From Bacteroidales bacterium (GTDB lineage: Bacteria > Bacteroidota > Bacteroidia > Bacteroidales > SM23-62): a stretch of DNA of 51,989 nt. The DNA lies in assembly GCA_016783865.1 (NCBI GenBank), contig JADHVS010000005.1, positions 1-51,989 on the forward strand. Reading direction: 5' to 3'. The notes beneath the pieces are model-generated. The model saw nothing but the letters and a program-made list of their open reading frames with translations. It was not told the origin of the DNA and ran no database searches. Of this stretch, positions 36,401-47,708 are shown piece after piece; positions within the stretch are counted from its first letter, which is position 1; each line of letters begins with the position of its first letter. Position numbers and translations under genes: made by a program.

Positions 36401-36793
36401 AAGTTCGAATCCTTTGAACTGTTTAAAACCATAATCGACAGGCTGAATAAAGACATCGTTTCCAGTCTGTTGAAGGGCTTTATTCCGCTCCGTGATCCGA
36501 GTGAGATCCAGGAAGGAAGAGCGCCCAGACGGCTCGACCTGAGCAGGCTTGAACAAATCAAGCAGGAAGAAGTTTCAGCTTACGACCGACAACAACCTGG
36601 AGGAGAGGGAGGTGGACAGGCAGGTGGTCCTCTGCAACAATCCCAACGTCAGATGCAACCGGTAAGGACGGGTAAAAAGATCGGTCGCAATGATACGGTC
36701 AAAGTCAGATATTCCAATGGCAAAGTAGTAGAAGCAAAATATAAGAAAGTGGAACAGGATATCATTAGCGGAGCCTGCAAATTAACCACTTAA
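33419..36793 (+). CDS. secA: Preprotein translocase ATPase SecA
   Basis: SecA drives proteins through SecYEG. I start at ATG 33419 ([20 protein letters not shown]); a TTG five codons upstream is less likely. The ~1124-residue protein has Walker [19 protein letters not shown]-like [17 protein letters not shown], a long insertion (about residues 320-420), motif [12 protein letters not shown] and [19 protein letters not shown]. It is longer than the ~900-residue E. coli form, as is common in Bacteroidota. The C-terminus has KIGRND, as before a SecA zinc motif, but continues [18 protein letters not shown] with no Cys cluster; only one Cys lies near the end. Confidence 0.97.
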   Translation: MNVLNKVLNTILGNKSERDLKAIEPYVAKINAETEKIEKLNNDGLREETHKIRERINEFVKEERSEIDKIREQVNDPATDVDEKEDLYRQIDKLDSEVNDRLEQAMEDVLPIAFALVKETARRFKENESLEVTALDYDRDYAAVRDSVEVKTNRAIWNNSWMAGGNMITWDMVHYDVQLIGGVVLHKGNIAEMATGEGKTLVATLPVFLNALTGRGVHIVTVNDYLAKRDSEWMGPIFEFHGLTVDCIDKHQPNSDDRRKAYNADITYGTNNEFGFDYLRDNMAISPADLVQRKHNYTIVDEVDSVLIDDARTPLIISGPVPQGENQQFLEYKSKVQRLVDAQRKLVNQMLADGKRALQDGKNEEAGLMIFRAFKGLPKNKALIKLLSEEGNKSLMHKTENFYMQENSKNMHKATEELFFVIDERHNSIELTEKGLDLITTSAEDPTFFVLPDIGSEVAELEKTGLSDSDKLKAKDKLLQDYAVKSERVHTVNQLLKAYSLFEIDVEYVVMDNKVKIVDEQTGRILDGRRYSDGLHQAIEAKENVKVEAATQTFATITLQNYFRMYTKLAGMTGTAETEAGEFWDIYKLDVVVCPTNRPIVRGDFEDLVYKTVREKYNAVIDEAVKLVKEGRPALIGTTSVEISELLSRMLKMKHIEHNVLNAKLHQKEADIVAQAGKPGTVTIATNMAGRGTDIKLTPEVVKAGGLAIIGTERHESRRVDRQLRGRAGRQGDPGSSQFYVSLEDNLMRLFGSDRIAGVMDRLGLKEGEVIQHSMISRSIERAQKKVEENNFGIRKRLLEYDDVMNSQREVIYTKRKHALLGERISVDIANMMYDVCESIVADCHGQVDYQDFSLEVLRYLSVEPPVSETEYLKMNSGEIIEKLNKVVKETFQRKEDAIAAQAMPVIKQVFEKQAKIYENIVVPISDGTKVFQILTNLENAYNSDGLEVLRAYEKTVVLATIDEAWKEHLREMDELRQAVQAAAYEQKDPLLIYKFESFELFKTIIDRLNKDIVSSLLKGFIPLRDPSEIQEGRAPRRLDLSRLEQIKQEEVSAYDRQQPGGEGGGQAGGPLQQSQRQMQPVRTGKKIGRNDTVKVRYSNGKVVEAKYKKVEQDIISGACKLTT

Positions 36794-36807
36794 CACCAGA
36801 GTCGTCA

Positions 36808-36886
36808 TGCTGAACTTGTTTCAGCATCTGCTAAATAAATTGAGATTCCGAATCCTGCCTGCCGGCAGGCAGGCAAGTCCGGAATG
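36808..36886. repeat. REP-like double hairpin, copy 2, between convergent secA and dapA
   Basis: A first hairpin, TGCTGAA-CTTG-TTTCAGCA, is followed by a second one whose centre is a perfect 20-bp palindrome, CCTGCCTGCCGGCAGGCAGG (36854-36873), enclosed by ATTCCG/CGGAAT arms. It is related in words and layout to the elements at 30439-30492 and 51292-51444. Confidence 0.8.
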
Positions 36887-36888
36887 TC

Positions 36889-37773
36889 CTAGTTCTTCTT
36901 AACCAGCTCCGATAACCTGTTATAAGTAGCGCGGTTTACCGTACTAAGCGGCAGTCTCACATGGTTCTGAACCAATCCCATAATATTTAAAGCAGCTTTA
37001 ATACCCGATGGGCTCCCGTCAACAAATATTTGTTCAATAATCTCCAATAATTCATAATGGAGCTTACGTGCTTCAGGGTATTTGTTTGCCAGGGCTAGTC
37101 TTACCATCTCACTGAATTCCTTTGGGAAAGCGTTGGCAACAACTGAAATAGCGCCAGATCCACCCATGCTGATTATAGGCAGGGTGATTGCATCATCGCC
37201 GGAAATAACCAGAAAATTTTCTGGCTTGTCGCGGATGATGTTCATGATCTGAACCATGTTCCCGGAAGCTTCTTTTATTCCCGCAAAATTATTATTGGAT
37301 TCATGAGCCAGCTTAAGCGTGGTTTCGGCCGTTATGTTCGATCCTGTTCTTCCGGGTACATTATAAATAATAACCGGAACAGGACTGAAAGAAGCAATGG
37401 TTTTATAATGATTGTATAATCCTTTTTGTGAAGGCTTATTATAATAGGGAGCCACCGACAGAATCGCATCGATTCCCTCAAATTTGGTCTTCTTGATGCG
37501 GTTTGCAACTTCCTGTGTATTGTTCCCGCCGATTCCAACAACCAGTGGAACACGTCCTGCACATGCCTCCTTAACGAAATTAGTGACCGCTTTTTTCTCA
37601 TCTTTTGAGAGGGTAGGGGTTTCGCCTGTTGTTCCCAATACAACCAGGTAATCCACTTCGTTGGAGATCAAATACTCAATGAGTTCTGCCAGCGCCTTAA
37701 AATCAATGCTGTCGTCTTTTCTGAAGGGAGTCACAATGGCAACCCCGGTTCCAATAAATTTCTTTTCAGCCAT
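36889..37773 (-). CDS. dapA: 4-hydroxy-tetrahydrodipicolinate synthase
   Basis: DapA condenses pyruvate and aspartate semialdehyde in lysine and diaminopimelate synthesis. The 294-residue protein has the phosphate-type loop GTTGETPTL, the catalytic Tyr in IIYNVPGRTGSNI (followed by the conserved Arg), and the Schiff-base Lys in FAGIKEASG (about residue 165). The GSGAISVVAN segment is also typical. Length matches the family. It stands alone; 37774-37991 upstream holds no gene and no clear promoter consensus. Confidence 0.96.
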   Translation of the reverse strand: MAEKKFIGTGVAIVTPFRKDDSIDFKALAELIEYLISNEVDYLVVLGTTGETPTLSKDEKKAVTNFVKEACAGRVPLVVGIGGNNTQEVANRIKKTKFEGIDAILSVAPYYNKPSQKGLYNHYKTIASFSPVPVIIYNVPGRTGSNITAETTLKLAHESNNNFAGIKEASGNMVQIMNIIRDKPENFLVISGDDAITLPIISMGGSGAISVVANAFPKEFSEMVRLALANKYPEARKLHYELLEIIEQIFVDGSPSGIKAALNIMGLVQNHVRLPLSTVNRATYNRLSELVKKN

Positions 37774-37991
37774 AGGTCATTTTATCTGATTCTAAACTAA
37801 AAATGGAAAGTTGAAAATTGATTAATTTAAAGTATGTTGGATAATTCTGGTTGTTTTGCTTAAAGACGATTCCGGGCTTTCCTGTATTAGTCCTGCCTGT
37901 AAACAAATATAATTAATAATACATCTTAAGGAAATTTTTGGGCAGAAATAATGGATGTAAACAGGTAATCAGAACCACTTCATGAATACGG

Positions 37992-38540
37992 TCAGTTACT
38001 GCTGTGCCGGATCATGTTCAGGTACACCTTAACCTGCTCAATAAAAAAACTGGTTTCACGGTTTTTTTTGATATCGATCATAAGATCATAATCTCCCTGG
38101 TTCGACAACCTGCCAATCTTATATTCAGCCTTGGTAAGGGAAACAATATAGTGTATCGGGAATAGATATTCCAGGCTAAAATCAAATAGAATATCAAACG
38201 ATTTGTTAATAAAATCCTGGATGAACTGGCTCTCGGGTTTATAAGACCAGCTTAAATTTTTATAACAGAAAAAGTTAAATCCTGTTCTCAGAAGGTAATA
38301 GTCGGGTATTTGTTTATCGTTAATAAATCCAAGTATCGAAGCCTGGATTTTATACTCATTAAGATAATTTTTAAAATCTTTCACATGCTGAAAATCCTCT
38401 TCATTCCTGCACTGGAAAATAATACCTACCGATTTTGCAGAGGAAAAATTGTGGATACGATGGTTCCTGTGAATCAGACGGGTTTTTCTCCGTAGTGTCC
38501 GTTCACCCACATACCCGCGGATATTTTGAATCGTTTTCAC
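37992..38540 (-). CDS. DUF6913-like small protein of unknown function
   Basis: The 182-residue protein has no signal peptide and no membrane segment. A basic N-terminus (RTLRRKTRLIHRNHR) leads to an alpha/beta region with SAKSVGIIFQCRNEEDFQHV and a KNLSWSYKPES segment. The middle has DILFDFSLEYLFPIHYIVSL. The overall pattern resembles the Bacteroidota family annotated as DUF6913, often near ligA and dapA. I cannot name a function. It follows ligA after 59 nt on the same strand, so co-transcription is plausible. Confidence 0.85.
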   Translation of the reverse strand: MKTIQNIRGYVGERTLRRKTRLIHRNHRIHNFSSAKSVGIIFQCRNEEDFQHVKDFKNYLNEYKIQASILGFINDKQIPDYYLLRTGFNFFCYKNLSWSYKPESQFIQDFINKSFDILFDFSLEYLFPIHYIVSLTKAEYKIGRLSNQGDYDLMIDIKKNRETSFFIEQVKVYLNMIRHSSN

Positions 38541-38599
38541 AATGCAAGTATAGTTAATTTTATCCTCTCACGGTAAATTGATTATTCACAATCCCGGGC

Positions 38600-40834
<2,235 letters not shown>

Positions 40835-40847
40835 TATATTTGATCAG

Positions 40848-41024
40848 GTTTTGGTTCCTGTAGTTTCATCAAATTACAGGAGAATAGGGAACCGGGTGTA
40901 AATCCCGGACAGTACCCGCTGCTGTAATCTCCATCATAACCTGCAGCATTCTTTGCCACTGTTCCAAAAGATATAGAATGGGAAGGCGCTGCAGTGCGGA
41001 GTAAGTCAGAAGACCTGCCAGAAC
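40848..41024 (+). ncRNA. Cobalamin (AdoCbl-type) riboswitch
   Basis: The element has the conserved core GGGAACCGGGTGTAAATCCC, then GGACAGTACCCGCTGCTGTA, GCCACTG, GGGAAGGCGC and the B12 box AAGTCAGAAGACCTGCC (41003-41019). The closing stem P1 pairs GTTTTGG (40848-40854) with CCAGAAC (41018-41024). High cobalamin normally switches such genes off. The 130-nt stretch from 41025 to the first ATG is the expression platform. I find no clear terminator in it, so translational control is more likely. Confidence 0.97.
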
Positions 41025-41153
41025 GAATCAATATTCTCAGCTTTCGGGATAAAAGCAATGGTAAAACTGTAAACAAACTCCATTTATTTTCCGGACAAGC
41101 GATTGATTATAGATTGTTTTAAAATTTATGTTTAATCAAATAATTTAATTAGC

Positions 41154-41888
41154 ATGAACAGATGGCTTAAAGTATTTATGACTGCTGGCCTTATCGCAAT
41201 GGCTATGACTTCCTGTGATAAAGATGAAGTTAAATACGACTTTATCGATTTTGAGGACCTGACACTGGATGAAACAGGTTACTGGAACGGCTCAGATGGA
41301 TCTGGTGGATTTGAGGTTGGCAATGCATTCTTCCCGAATACATTTACTGATTGGGGAGGTGGTATTACCTCCTGGTCGGGATTTGCTTACTCTAACCATA
41401 CCAATAGAACCACTCCCGGGTATGAAAACCAATACAGTAGTTATTTCGGATCTGGTGTAGGTGGATCTGCAACCTATGCTATTCTAACAGAGGGAGATAC
41501 CTTAATATTTGACATACCGGAGAAGGTGGAATTCCTATATGTAACGAATAGTACTTATGCTGCACTTTCCATGCGTGAAGGAGACATGTTTGCAAAGAAA
41601 TTCGGAGGGGAAAGTGGAAATGATCCTGATTTTTTTAATCTGAAATTAGAGCCGTTTGATGAGCAGGGTCAGAAGAAGGGTACACTAACCATTAACCTGG
41701 CCGACTTTACCAATGAGGATAACAGCAAGGACTATATAGCCAATGGCTGGACCAGGCTACCCCTTGAAGATTTTGGATTTATCAAAAAAATAGCCTTTTC
41801 ATTTGAATCTTCCGATGTGGGTGAATACGGCATCAATACCCCGAAGTATGCCTGTATTGATAACATCAGGGGGATCTTACAGGAATAG
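41154..41888 (+). CDS. DUF4465 lipoprotein, first gene of the B12 operon
   Basis: The 244-residue protein has a lipoprotein signal (MNRWLKVFMTAGLIAMAMTSC) followed by acidic residues (CDKDE). That acidity next to the lipid-bearing Cys resembles the surface-export signal of Bacteroidota lipoproteins. The body is beta-rich, with FEDLTLDETGYWNGSDGSGG, GNAFFPNTFTDWGGG and WSGFAYSNHTNRTTPGY, as in DUF4465 proteins. Such proteins often accompany btuB in this phylum. A surface cobalamin-binding role like BtuH is an inference. It is 130 nt after the riboswitch and 8 nt before the next gene. Confidence 0.9.
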   Translation: MNRWLKVFMTAGLIAMAMTSCDKDEVKYDFIDFEDLTLDETGYWNGSDGSGGFEVGNAFFPNTFTDWGGGITSWSGFAYSNHTNRTTPGYENQYSSYFGSGVGGSATYAILTEGDTLIFDIPEKVEFLYVTNSTYAALSMREGDMFAKKFGGESGNDPDFFNLKLEPFDEQGQKKGTLTINLADFTNEDNSKDYIANGWTRLPLEDFGFIKKIAFSFESSDVGEYGINTPKYACIDNIRGILQE

Positions 41889-41896
41889 CACCTAAT

Positions 41897-42877
41897 ATGC
41901 GGTATCTGATTGCCATACTAATCATTTTAAATGTCTTTGTCTTACAGGCCCAGACTTTTGATCCGCCTGCGGGACAGGAAGGGAGCCTGGCAATTCCTGA
42001 GGATAGCCCGCTTTTTATCGAATGGGCCAGTCATTGTGAAGTGATCCGGGGTTATGGGATAATTAACTATCCTGATAGTGTTGTTGTGGATTATGGTGAA
42101 CCGGAAGATGCCACCGGTAAGGCCGGTGATGGCAAGGTGGTCAGCCTTGGTGACAGCGGGGTGGCCATACTGACTTTTGATCCGCCAATATCTGATGGTC
42201 CCGGACCAGACTTTGCCGTTTTTGAAAACTCATTCATTGAGACGTTTCTGGAGCTGGCCTTCGTGGAGGTAAGCTCCAATGATGTCGATTATTTCAGGTT
42301 TCCTTCGGTTTCGCTTACACCTGTTGATACCCAGGTGACCACTTTCGGATTACTTGATGCTACAATGATTTACAACCTGGCCGGAAAATATCTCCGTAGT
42401 TATGGAACCCCTTTTGATTTGGAAGAGCTCAGTAACCGGCCCGGTTTAGATATTAATGCCATTACCTCTGTAAAAGTGGTGGATGTGATTGGCTCTGTCA
42501 TCGATAGCCTTGCAACTTATGATTCTCAAGGCAATATGATCAACGATCCCTGGCCAACTCCTTTTAATTCAGGCGGGTTTGACCTTGATGCGGTTGGAGT
42601 GATCCATAATCAGCTTACGGGTAATAGGGCGTTACCTTCCCAGGCTCGAATGAGAATATTCCCTAATCCGGCAAGCGACTGGTTGCAAATAATATGTCCT
42701 GGAAGAGAAGATGTAACTATACGGATCAACAATATAACAGGACAACTATTACACGAATATCATATATCATCGGCATCCTGTAACCTGGATGTATCACATT
42801 GGCCCCCTGGTCTTTACATAATTCAGGTCATGGATAGAACCGGTGCAATTGTGACTGGACGCATTATAAAACAATAA
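41897..42877 (+). CDS. Secreted T9SS-sorted surface protein of the B12 operon
   Basis: The 326-residue protein has a signal peptide (residues 1-18, cleaved after LQA). A conserved-looking beta-rich domain follows, with FIEWASHCEVIRGYGIIN, GKVVSLGDSGVAILTFDPPI, GPGPDFAVFENSF and GGFDLDAVGVIHN. The last ~80 residues are a T9SS type A tail (MRIFPNPASDWLQI to GRIIKQ). I recognise the domain as one that is found beside btuB in Bacteroidota, but its function is unknown. It sits between the DUF4465 lipoprotein (8 nt) and btuB (36 nt), so surface capture of cobalamin is possible. Confidence 0.88.
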   Translation: MRYLIAILIILNVFVLQAQTFDPPAGQEGSLAIPEDSPLFIEWASHCEVIRGYGIINYPDSVVVDYGEPEDATGKAGDGKVVSLGDSGVAILTFDPPISDGPGPDFAVFENSFIETFLELAFVEVSSNDVDYFRFPSVSLTPVDTQVTTFGLLDATMIYNLAGKYLRSYGTPFDLEELSNRPGLDINAITSVKVVDVIGSVIDSLATYDSQGNMINDPWPTPFNSGGFDLDAVGVIHNQLTGNRALPSQARMRIFPNPASDWLQIICPGREDVTIRINNITGQLLHEYHISSASCNLDVSHWPPGLYIIQVMDRTGAIVTGRIIKQ

Positions 42878-42913
42878 CCTAATATACCTCGTAACTCGCA
42901 CCTCGTAACTAGT

Positions 42914-44866
42914 ATGATCCCCGCAAGAAACATATTGCTGCTTCTGAACCTCACCCTGTGGTTCCAACCTGGGATTGCACAAGTACTAACGGACACTTTG
43001 CACATAAAGGAAGTTTCCATCTACAAAAATGAAAGCCCCGCCAACCAGGTTCTTCACGAAACATTAATCGATACTCTGGCCATACAGCAATCCATACATC
43101 TCGATCTGTCAGAGTTGCTCAGTAGGCACTCAACTGTATACATTAAATCAACCGGTGATGGTTTACTGTCAACTGCTTCTTTCCGGGGAACCGATCCAGG
43201 CCATACCAAGGTTTTCTGGAATGGGATCAGATTGAATTCACCTATGCTGGGACAGGTTGATCTGTCGATGGTTCCGGTCTGTTTTGCCGACCAGGTTAAG
43301 TTACTTCATGGTTCAAGTTCCCTGACCGAATCCAGTGGAGCCCTTGGAGGAATTATATCATTGCAGGGAATCCCTGATTGGGACAGCAAGACTGGTTTGA
43401 AAATAAACCAGGAGGCAGGGAGTTTTCATTCATACCATACCACATCAGAACTGGATCTAAGGTTTGGAAATCTGTTATCTTCCTCCAAATTTTTCTTTAA
43501 CCAGTCTCAGAACGACTTCACCTTTACCAATACTGGAATCTTACCGGTTGAGGAAACCAGGTTGAAGAAGGCAGGATTTCATAAGTTTGGCTTCAACCAG
43601 GATGCCTACTATCGCCTGAATCATAAAAACCTGGTGTCACTCCATTTATGGTACCAGCAGGCCGACCGGAATATTCCCCAACCCATGTCCTATGAAGGTG
43701 ATGAAAGATCTGAAATGCAATTCGACAAGCAGTTATTTTCCATAATTACCTGGAAGCATTACCGGGATAAGAGTACTATGGAAGTAAGATCCGGGATGTC
43801 ATTAGCAAGAATAAATTACCTGTTTGAATTTCCGGAATTGAGATTCGTAAATGTTGACTCCAGAAGCAAAGAAGAAGGAGTGCATAACCAGTTTAAACTA
43901 AATCGGGAAATCAACAATAAATTAAAGCTAACTACTACGGTTTCCCATATGTTCCATCAGGTTTCCATCTACGAAAAGGTAAGATCGGAAGGATATAATG
44001 CTCACCAATCGGAACTTTCGGTAATGATGATGTTTAACAGGGAGATGTCTGATCGTCTTTCTGCATGGATTTTGATGCGCGAAGACCTGGTAAATACTAC
44101 CTTTCTGCCTGTGATGCCATCTTTGGGTTTGTCATATAAGATTTTAAAGAACAATGAGTTATACTTAAAATCAAATCTTTCAAGAAATTATAATGTTCCA
44201 TCCCTGAATGATCTCTACTGGATCCCCGGTGGGAATCCAGGCCTGAAACCAGAAATGAGCTATACCGGAGACCTGTCTGGCAGCATGAGTCACAAAAAAG
44301 GCAATCATGAAATCGGAGGAGAGATCACAGGTTTTGTTTCATGGATTGAGGACTGGATATTATGGAAACCAACTCAATTCCATTACTGGACCGCTGAAAA
44401 TATTGCCAGTGTTTTCTCAAGGGGACTGGAAGCAATGTTCAACTCGGCAGTTACAGGTAAAAACTATAAAATTCAGCTGAATGCAAACTATAGCCTGACT
44501 TTTACCACGAATCAGCACACAGTATCAATGGTAGACCAATCGAGGGGCAAGCAGCTGGTCTATATACCCAGGCATGTCATGAATACACATGCTTATTTCG
44601 ATTTCAAAGGATATTATCTTAATTATTCCCTCATTCTCACCGGGAAAAGATATACCCAGTCAAGCAATGAAGAGAGCCATTTCGAGACGGTCCTTAATCC
44701 CTATGCCCTGAATCATGTTTTATTTGGGAAAGAAATTGTCCTGAGCAGGATGAAAACCACCATCCAGTTTGGGATATATAATATATTTAATAAATCCTAC
44801 CAGGTGATATTGGCCCGGCCGATGCCTGGCAGGTATTATTCTATTAATCTGGGAGTGAGTTTATAA
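42914..44866 (+). CDS. btuB: TonB-dependent cobalamin receptor BtuB
   Basis: BtuB brings vitamin B12 through the outer membrane using TonB energy. The 650-residue protein has a signal peptide (ending GIAQ), a TonB-box-like segment near the N-terminus, and a plug domain (about residues 35-150: LLSRHSTVYIKSTGDG, ASFRGTDPGHTKVFWNGI, LLHGSSSLTESSGALGG). A 22-strand-type barrel with many aromatic girdle residues follows. It is smaller than SusC-type receptors and lacks their carboxypeptidase-like N-domain. Riboswitch and neighbours make cobalamin the likely substrate. Its stop and the next ATG are directly adjacent. Confidence 0.93.
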   Translation: MIPARNILLLLNLTLWFQPGIAQVLTDTLHIKEVSIYKNESPANQVLHETLIDTLAIQQSIHLDLSELLSRHSTVYIKSTGDGLLSTASFRGTDPGHTKVFWNGIRLNSPMLGQVDLSMVPVCFADQVKLLHGSSSLTESSGALGGIISLQGIPDWDSKTGLKINQEAGSFHSYHTTSELDLRFGNLLSSSKFFFNQSQNDFTFTNTGILPVEETRLKKAGFHKFGFNQDAYYRLNHKNLVSLHLWYQQADRNIPQPMSYEGDERSEMQFDKQLFSIITWKHYRDKSTMEVRSGMSLARINYLFEFPELRFVNVDSRSKEEGVHNQFKLNREINNKLKLTTTVSHMFHQVSIYEKVRSEGYNAHQSELSVMMMFNREMSDRLSAWILMREDLVNTTFLPVMPSLGLSYKILKNNELYLKSNLSRNYNVPSLNDLYWIPGGNPGLKPEMSYTGDLSGSMSHKKGNHEIGGEITGFVSWIEDWILWKPTQFHYWTAENIASVFSRGLEAMFNSAVTGKNYKIQLNANYSLTFTTNQHTVSMVDQSRGKQLVYIPRHVMNTHAYFDFKGYYLNYSLILTGKRYTQSSNEESHFETVLNPYALNHVLFGKEIVLSRMKTTIQFGIYNIFNKSYQVILARPMPGRYYSINLGVSL

Positions 44867-45973
44867 ATGAAGAAAACCGCAATATCATACCCGCGCAGGC
44901 AGGTATCCTTTTATCTGAGATTTTGCAGTATTGCTGCCATCCTAGGTTTATTGCCGTCCTGTGACAATGATCCTTTAGATATAGTGGGACCCGATATTAG
45001 TGCATCAAACGGAGTTTTTATCATTAATGAAGGAAATTTCAACCAGGATAATGCAACACTTTCCTATTATGACTATTCATCTGAGAAATTATTTAACCAG
45101 GTTTTTTTTGCAGCTAATGAGGTGCCGCTGGGGGATGTTGCTCAATCGATGACCATATATAACAACAAGGCCTATATTGTTTTGAACAATTCCGGTAAAA
45201 TCTATATTATTGATCCGGCAGAAATGATGTATATAGATAAAATTTCCGGACTTACGGCACCAAGGTATATACAATTTGTTGATGAAAGGAAAGCCTATAT
45301 TACAGATATGTACAGCAAATCAATATATGTATATGATGCAGTACAGCAAGAAATAACCCGGGAGATCAATGTGAATAATAATGGTTCCTTTAACCAGCAT
45401 TCGACCGAACAAATGGTCGTGATGGGTGATTTTGTATTTGTAACCTGCTGGTCATACGACAATAAAGTACTTGTAATTGATATCACGACAGACTTGCTGG
45501 TCGACAGCATTGAGGTGGGGAAGCAACCAAACAGTATTCAAATGGATCAGAATAACAAGATATGGGTATTGTCGGATGGTGGTTTTACAGGAAGTGCTTT
45601 CGGACAGGAATTGGCTTCGCTTTCCCGGATCGATCCTTACAGCAGGGAGGTTGAAGCTGAATTTCAATTCAGGGATATGAATAGTTCTCCAACAAATCTC
45701 TATTTGAACGGATCATTGGATACCTTATATTATATTGATGGGGGAGTATATCAAATGTCTGTTCTGGAGAACTCACTGCCGGAAAACCCCATAATTAAGG
45801 CAAATGATCATACATATTACAGTATGGCTGTAGATCCGGAGAGGAATATTATTTACCTGGGTGATGCAGTTGATTACCAGCAAAACGGATGGGTATACAG
45901 ATTTACCCCTTCAGGTGAGGCTATTGATTCATTCCGGGTGGGTATCATCCCGGGTTATTTTTGTTTCTGGTAG
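44867..45973 (+). CDS. btuG: BtuG-like surface beta-propeller lipoprotein
   Basis: The 368-residue protein has a lipobox (GLLPSC) followed by acidic DNDPLD, a likely surface-export signal. The rest is a YncE/DUF5074-type seven-bladed propeller with repeats such as MTIYNNKAYIVLNNSGKIYI, YIQFVDERKAYITDMYS and YSMAVDPERNIIYLGD. In Bacteroides, BtuG has this fold, sits on BtuB and binds cobalamin very tightly. Here the gene abuts btuB with no gap, which supports that pairing. The symbol is by fold and position; no binding residues can be read directly. Confidence 0.88.
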   Translation: MKKTAISYPRRQVSFYLRFCSIAAILGLLPSCDNDPLDIVGPDISASNGVFIINEGNFNQDNATLSYYDYSSEKLFNQVFFAANEVPLGDVAQSMTIYNNKAYIVLNNSGKIYIIDPAEMMYIDKISGLTAPRYIQFVDERKAYITDMYSKSIYVYDAVQQEITREINVNNNGSFNQHSTEQMVVMGDFVFVTCWSYDNKVLVIDITTDLLVDSIEVGKQPNSIQMDQNNKIWVLSDGGFTGSAFGQELASLSRIDPYSREVEAEFQFRDMNSSPTNLYLNGSLDTLYYIDGGVYQMSVLENSLPENPIIKANDHTYYSMAVDPERNIIYLGDAVDYQQNGWVYRFTPSGEAIDSFRVGIIPGYFCFW

Positions 45974-46039
45974 AATATATATATCGCAAAAAAGATGGTG
46001 GGAATTTGCTTTCTTTGTTGTAGATAGACTATAATAATT

Positions 46040-47692
46040 ATGAGAACGGGATTAATCCTTTTAATTGCATTTAGTTGGATGTTTCAGAATAGTATATCCG
46101 GACAGCTGAGCCACGGTGGAAGTCCATTATCCGTTGAGCATAGTATAAAGGCAACAATACCAGTAGTTGATATCAGCCAGTTACCCTTAAAGCTCAACAT
46201 GACTGCAGAAGAACCTGTCTATTACAATAAGAAAGCACTGATATTTGCCAGCAACTATGATGTACTTATCACTCCGGAAAATGATGGAAAATGGATCCGG
46301 CATAATGCAGGATACAAAATCTGGACAATCGGGATCCATTCACCGGGAGCAGCATCTCTTGGATTGCTATTCGGGAATTATCATTTAACAGGCAATTCGA
46401 GACTTTATATTTATAATAGTGACGGATCAGATATCATTGGCTCCCTGACTTCAGATAATAATAAGATCAGTGGTGTCCTGCCTGTTGCTCATTTACCAGG
46501 CGACTTAATATATGTCCAGCTTGAAGTGCCGGATAATCAGGAAAATTATGGCAATCTCGAGATCAGTAAAATTGCTCATGGTTTTGATAACGGAAACCCG
46601 GATAGTCGTTTTAAAGATGAATGGTATGGTAAGTCCGATTTATGTAATATCGATATAAACTGCCCTGCAGGAGAAGATTTTCAGGTTGTTAAACGATCTG
46701 TTTGCCGGATCATAATCAACACAAATAAACGGTGTACAGGTAGTCTTATCAACAACACCAGCCAGGATGGTAAGCCTTATGTTTTAACGGCAGCTCATTG
46801 CATTGGCAGCCAGCAGGAAGCAAATGCTACGGTTTTTCTCTTTAATTATGAAAGTCCGGAATGCGATGGGCCGGATGTACCTGATAAAGATATGATTGCC
46901 GGTTCATCGCTATTGTGTACAGGAGATACCCTGGGTGACCTCAAAAATTTAGATAGCCTGGATTTTTCACTGGTTGAGTTGAGCCTTTCCCCACCCGATA
47001 GTTTTAATGTATATTTTGCTGGCTGGAACAGGAGCCCGGTCCCACCTTCTTCTTCCGCTACCATCCATCATCCACGGGGTGATGTAAAGAAAATTGCGTT
47101 TGATCTTGATGCTCCTGAATCTTCATATCATAAGGAAGATTATTATCCGGAATATGTATTGTATTCGCACTGGAGGATCCTCGAATGGGATTCCGCTACA
47201 ACTGAGCAAGGCTCTTCCGGAGGAGCTTTGCTTGATCCGCAGCACAGGATTATTGGTTTACTGACCGGTGGAGAAGCAGACTGCGATAGTTCAGTGAACG
47301 ATTATTACACAAAATTTGACTATTCGTGGTATTATTATGGAAATCCCCTGAAAAGCCTTAAAACCTGGCTGGATCCCCTGAACAGCGGAGTCATGAATCT
47401 GGATGGAGCTGAAATATGGACACATGTTCAGCCAATTGAACGACAAGGTCTTGTAGTCTATCCAAACCCAGGGAACGGATATTATACTATCCAAATACCT
47501 GCGGATGCCCTTAATAATTTTAATCTGAGAATATTAGATCTGTCGGGAAAGCTGGTTTTTCAAAAACAGTATGAAAATACCTCAAGCATCTATTTTGACC
47601 TCTCAGATCAGGCACCCGGTATTTACATCGTACAAGGGGTGAATACAGAAAGAGTCTATACTCAAAAGATTATACATCAGCCATACCGGTAA
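46040..47692 (+). CDS. Secreted trypsin-fold (lysyl-endopeptidase-like) protease with T9SS tail, inside the B12 operon
   Basis: The 550-residue protein has a signal peptide (residues 1-21), then a beta-rich pro-like region (about 35-190) containing YKIWTIGIHSPGAASLGL. The serine peptidase domain shows His253 in VLTAAHCIG, Asp308 in SLDFSLVEL and Ser393 in EQGSSGGALLDP, plus several Cys that could form disulfides. This layout resembles lysyl endopeptidases of the S1 clan. A T9SS type A tail follows (VYPNPGNGYYTIQIP to the end). It lies 66 nt after the BtuG-like gene and 16 nt before btuF, with no separate strong promoter seen. Its tie to B12 uptake is not known. Confidence 0.92.
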   Translation: MRTGLILLIAFSWMFQNSISGQLSHGGSPLSVEHSIKATIPVVDISQLPLKLNMTAEEPVYYNKKALIFASNYDVLITPENDGKWIRHNAGYKIWTIGIHSPGAASLGLLFGNYHLTGNSRLYIYNSDGSDIIGSLTSDNNKISGVLPVAHLPGDLIYVQLEVPDNQENYGNLEISKIAHGFDNGNPDSRFKDEWYGKSDLCNIDINCPAGEDFQVVKRSVCRIIINTNKRCTGSLINNTSQDGKPYVLTAAHCIGSQQEANATVFLFNYESPECDGPDVPDKDMIAGSSLLCTGDTLGDLKNLDSLDFSLVELSLSPPDSFNVYFAGWNRSPVPPSSSATIHHPRGDVKKIAFDLDAPESSYHKEDYYPEYVLYSHWRILEWDSATTEQGSSGGALLDPQHRIIGLLTGGEADCDSSVNDYYTKFDYSWYYYGNPLKSLKTWLDPLNSGVMNLDGAEIWTHVQPIERQGLVVYPNPGNGYYTIQIPADALNNFNLRILDLSGKLVFQKQYENTSSIYFDLSDQAPGIYIVQGVNTERVYTQKIIHQPYR

Positions 47693-47708
47693 ACCATTCT
47701 TCGTCAGC

